NCBI GenBank assembly: GCA_001443495.1
Contig: LDXR01000012.1
Location: 37,117-101,116 of the forward strand
Source of the DNA: a candidate division NC10 bacterium CSP1-5
GTDB lineage: Bacteria > Methylomirabilota > Methylomirabilia > Methylomirabilales > CSP1-5
DNA length: 64,000 bases
Direction: 5' to 3'
Made by a program: the position numbers and the translations under genes. Below, piece after piece: positions 26,045 through 33,773 of this stretch (positions are counted from its first letter, which is position 1; each line of letters opens with the position of its first letter). The notes under the pieces are model-generated. The model did no database searches and was not told where the DNA came from. It was given only the letters and a program-made list of their open reading frames with translations.

Positions 26045-26707
26045 TCAGTGAGTCTCCTCCATCAAGCGGCCCTGCTTCAGGATGAGAGCGCGCTGGCCCA
26101 TCTCGGAGACGAGTCTGCGGTTGTGGGTCGCCACCACGACCGTGGTTCCGCGGATGTTCACCTCGATCAAGAGGCGCATGACGTCCAGGGCCAGGTCCGG
26201 GTCGAGGTTGCCGGTCGGCTCGTCCGCCAGCAGGATGGCGGGGTCGCTCATCAGGGCCCTCGCGATGGCGACCCGCTGCTGTTCCCCTCCCGAGAGCTTG
26301 TAGGGGATCTCGTCGGCCTTCTGCAGGAGGCCAACCTCTTTCAAGAGGCGGCCGATCTTGCGCCGGCTGACGGCCTCGGGGACGCCCAGCACCCGGGCGA
26401 CGAGGTGAAGATTGTCGTACACGGTCCGGTCCATGAGGAGTTTAAAGTCCTGGAAGATGACGCCGATGCTGCGGCGGAGCGCGGGCAGCTTGCTCTCCCG
26501 GAGCCGGACGACATTGCGGCCGTTGACGAGAATCTGGCCCGAGGTCGGCAACTCATCCCGGAAGATGAGGCGGAGCAGCGTGGTCTTTCCGGCGCCACTC
26601 GGGCCGGAGAGAAAGACGAATTCCCCCCGCTGGATGTGGAGCGTGATGTCCGAGACGGCCACGACCTCCTTGGGGTAGATCTTGGAGACATGGAACATCT
26701 GAATCAT
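26045..26707 (-). CDS. ftsE: Cell division ATP-binding protein FtsE
   Basis: A protein of 220 residues. Walker [18 protein letters not shown]-loop [18 protein letters not shown] (a hallmark of FtsE), signature [15 protein letters not shown], Walker [15 protein letters not shown] and H-loop VVVATHN. ATG 26707 is preceded by GGGGAGA; a longer reading to 26893 runs through unconserved sequence and into the divergent promoter region. Confidence 0.96.
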   Translation of the reverse strand: MIQMFHVSKIYPKEVVAVSDITLHIQRGEFVFLSGPSGAGKTTLLRLIFRDELPTSGQILVNGRNVVRLRESKLPALRRSIGVIFQDFKLLMDRTVYDNLHLVARVLGVPEAVSRRKIGRLLKEVGLLQKADEIPYKLSGGEQQRVAIARALMSDPAILLADEPTGNLDPDLALDVMRLLIEVNIRGTTVVVATHNRRLVSEMGQRALILKQGRLMEETH

Positions 26708-26849
26708 CGCGTCTCCCCGATGCGCCCGCGCGGCGTCTTCGCCTGAAGCTAACGCGTTCCCCGCCAATTTGCAACCCGAATCTGGCCGGGCGCCCCGCGC
26801 AAGATGATCGTCGCACGCCGACTGTGGGCGACTCTCCGGGTTGACGTCA

Positions 26850-26878
26850 TTGACAAGGCCTGTTCGCTTCTCTAGCAT
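26850..26878 (+). promoter_or_regulatory. Promoter of the TPR gene
   Basis: TTGACA at 26850-26855 and TAGCAT at 26873-26878 with a 17-bp spacer, 36 bp upstream of ATG 26914. It lies in the divergent gap opposite ftsE. Confidence 0.55.
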
Positions 26879-26913
26879 GGGAAAGTCACGCATCGATGGG
26901 AAGAGGCCTGACT

Positions 26914-27348
26914 ATGGCGAACGTCCCCAAATCGCCGGTACCGCGCGGACGCCGGATCCCTCTCTCGCAGTTCTGGCTCGATTGGCGGATCAGTTTCTTT
27001 CTGCTGGGGGTCTGTGTGCTCGTCCTTGGGGTCGCGCTCGTGGCCCTCACGGCTAGGCCGACCGTCGTTCCATCGGTGGCGGGGTCCTCCCCCGCGATAC
27101 ACCGCGAGCGGGCCCAGTTTTATGAGGGGCTCGGCAGAATCGAGGACGCGATTCGCGCATACGAGGCCGCGATCCGGCAGGATCCGACAGACCCTGCGCT
27201 CTACCGGGCGCTCGCCCTCCTTTTCGACAGGGAGGGCAGGTTCGCCGAGGCGATCGTCGCGTACGAGCGGTTCCTTCAGCTCGAGCCAGCGTCGCCAGAG
27301 GACTCGGCCATCCGGAGGCGGATTGCAGAGCTTCGTCAAGGGCGCTGA
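26914..27348 (+). CDS. Membrane-anchored tetratricopeptide repeat protein
   Basis: A protein of 144 residues: a basic cytoplasmic start, one helix (ISFFLLGVCVLVLGVALVALTA), then two TPR units (AQFYEGLGRIEDAIRAYEAA and PALYRALALLFDREGRFAEA followed by IVAYERFLQLEP). It probably acts as a small scaffold outside the membrane; the partner is unknown. ATG 26914 was chosen over ATG 26896 because of a better-placed AGAGG and because both starts follow the promoter closely; the choice is not firm. Confidence 0.75.
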   Translation: MANVPKSPVPRGRRIPLSQFWLDWRISFFLLGVCVLVLGVALVALTARPTVVPSVAGSSPAIHRERAQFYEGLGRIEDAIRAYEAAIRQDPTDPALYRALALLFDREGRFAEAIVAYERFLQLEPASPEDSAIRRRIAELRQGR

Positions 27349-27433
27349 CTCGATTCGCCTTTCTGGTTCTCGGGCCCGATCTCACCTGAGCACCTCGACC
27401 TGTTCCGTGTAGCGCAGGAGGCGACCCTACCCC

Positions 27434-28099
27434 ATGCCACGGCATGTGAACCGCAGGACGTTTCTGTCCATCGTGGGGCTTGGAAGCCTTTCCGTCCTCC
27501 TCGCCCCGTCTCGCGCACGCGGAGGGGAAAAACCGGCGGTCCCGGGGGCGCTGCTCATCGCCAAGATCCGGACCCCGCCGTTCAGGGACTCGGTCGTGCT
27601 CCTGTTCGACCACGGGCAGCAGGGTTCCGCGGGCCTGATGGTCAACAAGCCGGACCATCAGAGTCTGGGCCGCCTCATGGCCCAGATGAATCTCTCCTTC
27701 CGCGACCGCGGCACGTTCGAGCGGTACGCCGAGTCTGAGGTGCTGTACGGGGGCCCCGTCGGCCGGGACAGCGAAATCTCCTTTATCCACACCCCCCCGG
27801 GGAGGTGGACTCCTTCCTGGAGCCTGGGCAAGGTAGGCGTGACGCGGACCCCTGACCTGCTGCGGGACCTCGCGGCCGGGACGGCACGCCTCGAGCAGGT
27901 GGTGGCGTGTCTCGGAGTCTCGGGGTGGGCGCCCGGCCAGCTCCAGGGCGAGATCGCCGGGGGGTACTGGGAGGTCCTCTACCCCGACCCCGACACCTTG
28001 CCCGGGTTACTGTTCCACACGCCACCGTGCGACCGCTTTGACAAGGCGCGCACGCTGCCCGAGGGCCGGCCGGTCAGCACCCCTCGGCATGCGATTTGA
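27434..28099 (+). CDS. AlgH/YqgE (DUF179) family protein with Tat-like signal
   Basis: A protein of 221 residues. The core matches AlgH: GALLIAKIRTPPFRDSVVLLFDHG, GSAGLMVNKP, then VLYGGPVGRD and GYWEVLYPDPD. The N-terminus MPRHVNRRTFLSIVGLGSLSVLLAP has an RR-x-F-L motif and a hydrophobic stretch ending near ARG, which looks like a Tat signal. AlgH proteins are normally cytosolic and lack this, so export would be unusual. The gene is convergent with the downstream histidine kinase and ends at its stop. Confidence 0.8.
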   Translation: MPRHVNRRTFLSIVGLGSLSVLLAPSRARGGEKPAVPGALLIAKIRTPPFRDSVVLLFDHGQQGSAGLMVNKPDHQSLGRLMAQMNLSFRDRGTFERYAESEVLYGGPVGRDSEISFIHTPPGRWTPSWSLGKVGVTRTPDLLRDLAAGTARLEQVVACLGVSGWAPGQLQGEIAGGYWEVLYPDPDTLPGLLFHTPPCDRFDKARTLPEGRPVSTPRHAI

Positions 28100-30292
28100 C
28101 TACTCTCCCATCACCTTGGCCAGCGCCTGCCGCATCGCGCTCACCGTCACGGGTTTGGTCAGGATGGTGTCGACATCCACGGGCTGGTCACCGGCAGCTT
28201 TCATGATGTCGCCGAATCCGGTCAGCAGGATGACGGATGTATTTGGGGCAACCCGTTTGATGGCAGCTGCCAGTTGGTCGCCGGACATTTCGGGCATCCC
28301 CTGATCCGTCACGACCACGTCGAACCGGCCTGCAAGGAACTTCTCGAGCCCTTCGCGTCCGTTCGTCGCGGTCTCGACGTGATGCCCGTCGGCGGCCAGA
28401 TACTCGGTCACGACCTCGCGCAGCGCCGGTTCGTCATCGACGACGAGGAGGTGCCACCGACGGGAGGCGGTTTTCGCCTCGTGTGTCCTAGCTCTTGCCC
28501 CTTGTTCCAGATGGACCGGCAGGCGGATGATGACAGTCGTCCCCCGGCCTGGCTCGCTCTCAATGGAAAGCGTCCCCTGGTGCCGGCGGATGATGCCGTA
28601 CACCATCGCCAGCCCCAGGCCGGTCCCGCGTTTGCCCTTCGTGGTGAAGAAAGGTTCCAGGCATCGCTGGCGAACCTCTTCGGTCATTCCGGTCCCGGTG
28701 TCGGTGACCTCCAGGACGACATGGGTACCGTCAGAACGGGTACGAAGGGTGATCGTTCCGCTCTCGGCCATGGCGTCCGCCGCGTTCAAGATCAGGTTGG
28801 TCAACACTTCCCGTAGTTCGCTTTCGTTGCCGGTGACACGGGCCACATTCTGCAGGTCCGTTTCAACGCGGAGAGTGACGCCGCTCGCCAACGCCTGGTC
28901 TTTCCACCGGGGCTGGGTCAGCATGATCACTTGTTCAACCAAATCGTTGAGGTTGATGGGCAGAAGGAGCTCTTCCTCATCGCGGTTGCGGTAAAACTCG
29001 CGCAGGCGGCGGACAACGTTGGCGGCGTCTTGCGCGGAGGTGTTGACCATTTTCAAATAGCGCGTCACCTTTTCCTTGTTGTCGAGATATTCGGGGCGAT
29101 CGAGCAGCACCTCGGTGAACCCCACGACCGGAGACAGCGCGTTGTTGAAGTCGTGGGCAATGCCGCTTGCCATCTCGCCCAGGGCACGGAGGCGCTCCTG
29201 CTGCAGGACTTGCTGTTGCGTCGCCTTGAGCTCGGCAAGCGCCTCCTCCAGGCGACGGTTGCTCTCCCGAAGGGATTCCTCCGCTCGTTTCCGCTCGGTG
29301 ATGTCCCGGGATATGCCCATCCCCCCCACAATGTTGCCGTTCGCGTCGCGGACCACCGAGGCCGAGAGGTACGAGTAAAAGATCTCTCCGTTATTCCGCC
29401 TGTTGCCGATCTCTCCGCTAAATCGCCCCTGTGTCAAGATGGCGCTGGACACCTGGGAGCCCTCGGATGGGTCGGCGTACAGGAGGTCCACGGGCTCGCC
29501 CAACACCTCCGCCTTGCTGTACCCAAAAGCCTCTTCGGCCGCCCGGTTGAACTCGACGATGTTCCGGTTCGCGTCCACGGAGACGATCATGTTCAGGGAA
29601 CTGTGGATAAGGGTTTCCGCATATTCCTTCGCCGCCTGCAGGGCCGCCTCTGCCCGCTTGCGCTCGACAATTTCGTTTGCCAGCTCCTGATTGGCTCGTT
29701 CCATTTCTCGGGCCCGCTCAGCGAGGTGCCCCTGGATTTCCTGAAGGCGCTCCACGGTCTGCGCCTCCTCACGGGCGCGCTGCCGCTCGCGACGCACGCG
29801 CTCAACGAGGTAGCCGTAGAATGCCGCTGCGGTGAAGAGGAACGGGACGCGAATTAGCAACCGCGGAGTCCAGAGCGATGGGAAATCGCCGGTCGCCGAG
29901 AGGATGTAGGCATACGACGCGCACACCACGACGGTGCCGATGGCGATCAGTGCGAGATTCTCGCCAATCGCTGCCAAGAGCAGCACAAAGAAGTACAGGT
30001 AAAAGAATTCGGCCCGAAAAAGCCCACTGATCAGGAGCGCCGCCGTGATCCAGAGGGTGTCGGCCAGGACAATCCCTGCGTAGAAGGCCGTGGAGTCGGT
30101 GATCCGCGCCGGCAACCGCTTCATCATCACATTCGATGCGAGGGCGGCGAGGATCAGCAGGAAGACGCCGGTCGGGAGGGAGGAGAATTCGTGCTCGACC
30201 AGCAGCAGGTAGGCCGTGGCGATGATCAGCGTGTAGCGGAGGAGGGCAAGGGCCCGACTTTTTGACAGCTTTTCTTTTTCTACGACCTGCAC
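28100..30292 (-). CDS. Hybrid sensor histidine kinase with C-terminal receiver
   Basis: A protein of 730 residues. About five N-terminal membrane helices (residues 15-165) are followed by a coiled coil, a PAS domain (IHSSLNMIVSVDANRNIVEFN), then HisKA with the phospho-acceptor in MASGIAHDFNNALSPVVG. HATPase_c follows (N-box LTNLILNAADAM, G-boxes DTGTGM and GTGLGLAMVYGI). A receiver domain closes the protein (LLVVDDEPALREV, phospho-Asp in VVVTDQGMPEMSGD, Lys in ILTKPV). The stimulus is unknown. No separate response regulator lies beside it. Confidence 0.93.
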   Translation of the reverse strand: MQVVEKEKLSKSRALALLRYTLIIATAYLLLVEHEFSSLPTGVFLLILAALASNVMMKRLPARITDSTAFYAGIVLADTLWITAALLISGLFRAEFFYLYFFVLLLAAIGENLALIAIGTVVVCASYAYILSATGDFPSLWTPRLLIRVPFLFTAAAFYGYLVERVRRERQRAREEAQTVERLQEIQGHLAERAREMERANQELANEIVERKRAEAALQAAKEYAETLIHSSLNMIVSVDANRNIVEFNRAAEEAFGYSKAEVLGEPVDLLYADPSEGSQVSSAILTQGRFSGEIGNRRNNGEIFYSYLSASVVRDANGNIVGGMGISRDITERKRAEESLRESNRRLEEALAELKATQQQVLQQERLRALGEMASGIAHDFNNALSPVVGFTEVLLDRPEYLDNKEKVTRYLKMVNTSAQDAANVVRRLREFYRNRDEEELLLPINLNDLVEQVIMLTQPRWKDQALASGVTLRVETDLQNVARVTGNESELREVLTNLILNAADAMAESGTITLRTRSDGTHVVLEVTDTGTGMTEEVRQRCLEPFFTTKGKRGTGLGLAMVYGIIRRHQGTLSIESEPGRGTTVIIRLPVHLEQGARARTHEAKTASRRWHLLVVDDEPALREVVTEYLAADGHHVETATNGREGLEKFLAGRFDVVVTDQGMPEMSGDQLAAAIKRVAPNTSVILLTGFGDIMKAAGDQPVDVDTILTKPVTVSAMRQALAKVMGE

Positions 30293-30580
30293 GGTCCTTA
30301 CCCCTCCCCGACAGCGGTTCGTCTGAGCACTTCCCCCTCCCGTGGACCCGCCGCCCGTTCTCGCCCTCGGCCACAGGGAGGTTCACCGTTCTCACCCGGC
30401 TCAGTAGCAAGACGGGTGCCATAGTAAAGATGCTTCCTCGCCTTCATGCCTTTGTTTGCAAATGCATAGGCACGGAGGCCTTCTGCACCCCCCTCCCGGT
30501 TGTCCTGCCGTGAAGGCGGCCACCCCAGGTGGCGGTTCTCGAACATTGCAGGGAACCCTTAGCGATTCAAGGCATTCCAC
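30293..30580. other. Intergenic region with unexplained hairpin potential
   Basis: No convincing gene. Read on the minus strand, as the leader of the hybrid kinase gene, it holds CACCCG and CGGGTG arms around a 14-base loop (about 30388-30413), followed by further GC-rich complementary stretches such as CCCTGTGGCCGAGGG. It is too long and structured to be plain spacer, but I cannot match it to a known riboswitch class. Confidence 0.3.
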
Positions 30581-30583
30581 GGC

Positions 30584-30612
30584 TGGCAGAAAATTTGCAT
30601 GAAATTTGCATG
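30584..30612 (+). promoter_or_regulatory. Sigma54-type promoter plus 11-bp tandem repeat upstream of PilZ gene
   Basis: TGGCAG-AAAAT-TTGCA at 30584-30599 fits the sigma54 pattern: the -24 GG and -12 GC are separated by ten bases. The -12 element is also the start of a perfect 11-bp tandem duplication AAATTTGCATG (30591-30601, 30602-30612). The PilZ ATG is 126 bp downstream of the -12. Confidence 0.5.
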
Positions 30613-30724
30613 AGGCGATAGGCTGCCGCTCGTAGACCGCGGTCGCACGCCTTCTCAGCAGTAATCGTGGACGGCCGAGGGAACAACACGCGAAGGCCGA
30701 TCAGCACATGCGTGGAGGGGACAG

Positions 30725-31090
30725 ATGAGCAACGGGCCTCAAAGGCGGCGGGTTGTCCGCTTTCGCATTCGTGGTGTCTCAGGGGCTATCACGACCCCCC
30801 AGGAGGCGGACGTGCTCGATCTCAGCGTGACGGGAGCCCTTGTCGAGCACCAGGGCATGCTCCGGGTCGATGCCATCTGCTTCCTTGATCTGCCCACCTC
30901 CGCCGCGGAGCCCATGACCATCCGGTGTCGCGTGGTCCACAGCCGGGTAAGTCGACGCGAACCGGAAGGGTCTCTGTACTATCAGACCGGGGTGGAATTC
31001 CTCGATCTCACCCCGGCAACGGAGCAAGCCCTGGGGGCGCTGATTCGCTCCTATGGGGCCCCCGGGGGCAGAGAGGGGGAAGGCGCCTGA
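30725..31090 (+). CDS. PilZ domain protein
   Basis: A protein of 121 residues. The c-di-GMP-binding loop is RRRVVRFRIR (R-x3-R form) and the second motif is DLSVTGALVEH (D-x-S-x2-G), both intact, so c-di-GMP binding is plausible. No other domain is present. A sigma54-like promoter lies upstream, suggesting conditional expression. It is convergent with the second PilZ gene 28 bp away. Confidence 0.78.
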   Translation: MSNGPQRRRVVRFRIRGVSGAITTPQEADVLDLSVTGALVEHQGMLRVDAICFLDLPTSAAEPMTIRCRVVHSRVSRREPEGSLYYQTGVEFLDLTPATEQALGALIRSYGAPGGREGEGA

Positions 31091-31118
31091 CAGCCAGCCG
31101 GCCACGTCCCCGGACGGA

Positions 31119-31520
31119 TCACTGGATCTCTTCAGGCTCGCTCTCGGGTGGTTCCGATCGCTTTATCACCTCACGCCAGGCATCGTGGGTCCGGTGCAGT
31201 GCCGACTCTCTCGCGTAGTACCTCCAGATCTCGTCCTTTTCCTGAAGGCCCAGATGAAGAAACTCCATCCCGGCGTTCCCTGGGGTTGCCCACTTCACTT
31301 TGCCGAGGGTCTGGACGGGGCGGTGGCTGAGAGGGAGGTGGAAGCGGAGGAGCACGTCGGCACCGACGGGGGGAATGGGCCCCTGAGTCGTGAGCAGCGT
31401 TCCGTGAGTCCCGATGTTCGTTATCCGCCCCTGATGGGTGCGGGCACCTCTGACCGCGTACTCCACCGCCAGGTCACAGGCAGCACGCGGTGAGCGACGC
31501 TTATCGGTTCGCTCAGTCAT
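31119..31520 (-). CDS. PilZ domain protein, coupled to radC
   Basis: A protein of 133 residues. The first motif is KRRSPRAACDLAVEY (RxxxR intact). The second is ITNIGTHGTLL, where the usual serine of (D/N)xSxxG is glycine. The C-terminal part KEKDEIWRYYARES-like segment is shared almost exactly with the PilZ protein at 57791-58156, so the two are close paralogs. Its start overlaps the radC stop by eight bases, implying translational coupling. c-di-GMP affinity is uncertain. Confidence 0.78.
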   Translation of the reverse strand: MTERTDKRRSPRAACDLAVEYAVRGARTHQGRITNIGTHGTLLTTQGPIPPVGADVLLRFHLPLSHRPVQTLGKVKWATPGNAGMEFLHLGLQEKDEIWRYYARESALHRTHDAWREVIKRSEPPESEPEEIQ

Positions 31521-32256
31521 GGCGGACTCCTCGGCGGCGGTCGTAGGCGCGCTCGTACTCGGCGATCAGCCCGGCATCCGCAAAGCTGAAGTAGCGATCG
31601 TCCCCGATGATAACATGGTCCAGGACCTTGACCCGCATGATCCTCCCGGCGAAGACCAGTTCTTCGGTGATTGCCTTGTCGGTGGCACTCGGTTTGGGAT
31701 TGCCCGACGGGTGGTTGTGGGCAACGATGAGGGCCGCGGCATGGTGGCGATTCGCCAGCTGCATGATCTCGCGAGGATAGACCGGACTTTCCGTGAGCGA
31801 GCCTTCACTCGCCGTGCGAACGTCGACGATCTCATTCTGGCCGTTGAGGAGCAGCACCCGAAAGACTTCCCGCTTGAGATCGCGCATCTGGGGCAAGAGA
31901 AAGGCATGGACATCCTCTGAGGACTCCACCTTTCCCTTGATCTGCTTGGCCTCGCTGAGGGAGCGGCGGCCGAGTTCGAGGGCCGCCTGCAGTTCAGCGA
32001 TCTTGGCACTCCCCAAACCCTTGATCGCGCGCAGGTCGTGTGCATCGGCGGCGGAGAGGCCCCGCAAGCCCCCAAAGGTGTGCAAGAGTTCTCGCCCGAG
32101 ATCGACGGCGCTTTGCCCTCTGACGCCGGTGCGACACAGGATGCCGAGGAGTTCGGCCGTCGTCAGCTGCTGAGGGCCATACTTGAGCAGGCGTTCGCGA
32201 GGTCTCTCCTCTTCCGGCCACTCTTTGATCGCCCGCGGATATCGCTTCCGCTTCAT
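31513..32256 (-). CDS. radC: RadC/JAB-domain DNA repair-family protein
   Basis: A protein of 247 residues. N-terminal helix-hairpin-helix region (YGPQQLTTAELLGILCRTG and LRAIKGLGSAKIAELQAALELG) followed by the RadC JAB metalloprotease-like domain with the zinc motif HNHPSGNPKPSATD. Length and architecture are standard. Despite the name, a direct repair role is not established for the family. It is the first gene of a two-gene unit with a PilZ protein. Confidence 0.94.
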   Translation of the reverse strand: MKRKRYPRAIKEWPEEERPRERLLKYGPQQLTTAELLGILCRTGVRGQSAVDLGRELLHTFGGLRGLSAADAHDLRAIKGLGSAKIAELQAALELGRRSLSEAKQIKGKVESSEDVHAFLLPQMRDLKREVFRVLLLNGQNEIVDVRTASEGSLTESPVYPREIMQLANRHHAAALIVAHNHPSGNPKPSATDKAITEELVFAGRIMRVKVLDHVIIGDDRYFSFADAGLIAEYERAYDRRRGVRHD

Positions 32257-32382
32257 TATTCCCTCACGTCCGGCTGAGTCCTCACGGAGACCAGACCGTC
32301 AAGGACCGGTGCTGCTGCTAGACCGCGAGTAAGGTTTCGGTGCCGTCCTCAGCGTGGCGGAAGGAGATAGTTGAATCCATCG

Positions 32383-33573
32383 TCAGGAATGGTCCTTTTT
32401 CCGCCGGCTCGTCTTCGGCGATGCTGGTTTTCCCTCGATAGCACGCAGGAGCTCCTCGGAGCAATAGATGCGGTTTCGCTGTCGCCCCGTAATCTCCCGC
32501 AGCACGCCGGCCTTGACCAACCAGTCAATAGTTGACTGGACCGCAGGGAACGAGACTTTCAAGCGCTTTGACAGACGTGTCGCGGTGACATACGGGTTAA
32601 GAAACAGCTCTTCCATAGTGGCGATAGCCGTGGGACTTGCCTTGCGCTGCTGGAGGAGTTCCCGATAGCGCCTTTGCAAGGCGATGATGCGCCGGGAATC
32701 ATCTGCCGCGGCGGAGGCCTGTGTTGCAATCCCTTGCAGGAAGAACTTGATCCAGCCCATCCAATCCCCGAACCTGCTCACCCCAAGAAGCCGTCCATAG
32801 TATTCAGCCCGGTGTTGCTCAAAGAAAGCGCTGAGATAAAGCAGGGGCTGGGGCAGGTGCCCCCGCTCGCACAGGAAAAAGGTTATCAAGAGCCGTCCAA
32901 CACGTCCGTTCCCGTCAACAAACGGGTGAATCGCCTCGAACTGGTAATGCATGAGAGCGCACTGAACCAGCGGGGGCATATCCTTTGCGTCGTGCAGGAA
33001 CTTCTCCCATTCACCAAGGGCCGCTTCCATTTCACTGACGGGGGGCGGAACGAAGGTTGCCTCGGCTAGACTACAGCCGGGTGGACCGATCCAGTTTTGA
33101 ACCTGTCTGAGCTCACCCGGCCTCCTCTCTGCGCCTCGGACACCTGCCATCAGTTGCGCGTGAATCTCACGAACGAGTCGAAGACTGAGCGGCAGCTTCT
33201 CCAGCCGTTTCAGCCCGTATTCCATTGCCCGAACATAATTTCGGACCTCTTGAACGTCGGGTGCGCTCGGGGGTTCCTCTTCAGCCGCCTCAAAATACAG
33301 TAAGTCCGAAAGTGATGCTCGCGTGCCTTCAATTCGGGAACTCAGCACAGCTTCCCGCCGGATGTACGGTGTAATGAGGAGGTGCGGGTTAGGGAGTAGC
33401 TGTCCGATCCCGGCGAGCCTTCCAAGCCCCCGGTCGGCATCGGAAAGTAGTTCTACCGTTTCACGATCGTATGCGATAGGGGGAGGCAAGGGATGAGGCA
33501 CAAATGCCCAGTACCCCTCTATAGTTCGAATCACCTTTCCGCTCGTGCTGGCCCTGAATTCTTCTGGGTTCAT
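32383..33573 (-). CDS. Fic-domain protein with N-terminal inhibitory helix and C-terminal winged helix
   Basis: A protein of 396 residues. The inhibitory motif SSRIEGT (S/T-x3-E-G) lies at about residue 78 and the catalytic Fic motif HPFVDGNGRVGR at about residue 216, so this is a class II (intramolecularly inhibited) Fic protein. It probably AMPylates hydroxyls of a target protein. The C-terminal 90 residues form a winged-helix region (NPYVTATRLSKRLKVSFPAV). Upstream DNA carries an inverted repeat that could be its operator. Confidence 0.92.
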   Translation of the reverse strand: MNPEEFRASTSGKVIRTIEGYWAFVPHPLPPPIAYDRETVELLSDADRGLGRLAGIGQLLPNPHLLITPYIRREAVLSSRIEGTRASLSDLLYFEAAEEEPPSAPDVQEVRNYVRAMEYGLKRLEKLPLSLRLVREIHAQLMAGVRGAERRPGELRQVQNWIGPPGCSLAEATFVPPPVSEMEAALGEWEKFLHDAKDMPPLVQCALMHYQFEAIHPFVDGNGRVGRLLITFFLCERGHLPQPLLYLSAFFEQHRAEYYGRLLGVSRFGDWMGWIKFFLQGIATQASAAADDSRRIIALQRRYRELLQQRKASPTAIATMEELFLNPYVTATRLSKRLKVSFPAVQSTIDWLVKAGVLREITGRQRNRIYCSEELLRAIEGKPASPKTSRRKKDHS

Positions 33574-33590
33574 GGCTGTCCTCGAAAAGG

Positions 33591-33669
33591 CTATTAACGA
33601 GGCCTTGAATTCCTTAAATGGCTATTAAAGTTTTAGCCCGACAACTTTAATAAGTCAAGCCCCTATTAA
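33591..33669. promoter_or_regulatory. Operator-like repeats upstream of the Fic gene
   Basis: A perfect inverted repeat ATTAAAGTT (33624-33632) and AACTTTAAT (33643-33651) is separated by 10 bp. The heptamer CTATTAA occurs three times (33591, 33622, 33663). The whole AT-rich block stands out from the GC-rich surroundings and sits 18-96 bp upstream of the Fic start. Confidence 0.55.
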
Positions 33670-33773
33670 AGGAGTCATTAATGGCAGCCTATCCCAGGAA
33701 TGGCAATGACTTAGAGCACCATCCCCAAGAACGGCTTGCGGCCAACGGGCCATCAGAGCCTAGGGGTGGCCTG

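Noticed and set aside
30293-30724. Cyclic-di-GMP (GEMM) riboswitch near the PilZ genes
   Set aside because: The conserved GGCAAACC and ACGCAAAGCC elements were looked for on both strands and are absent.
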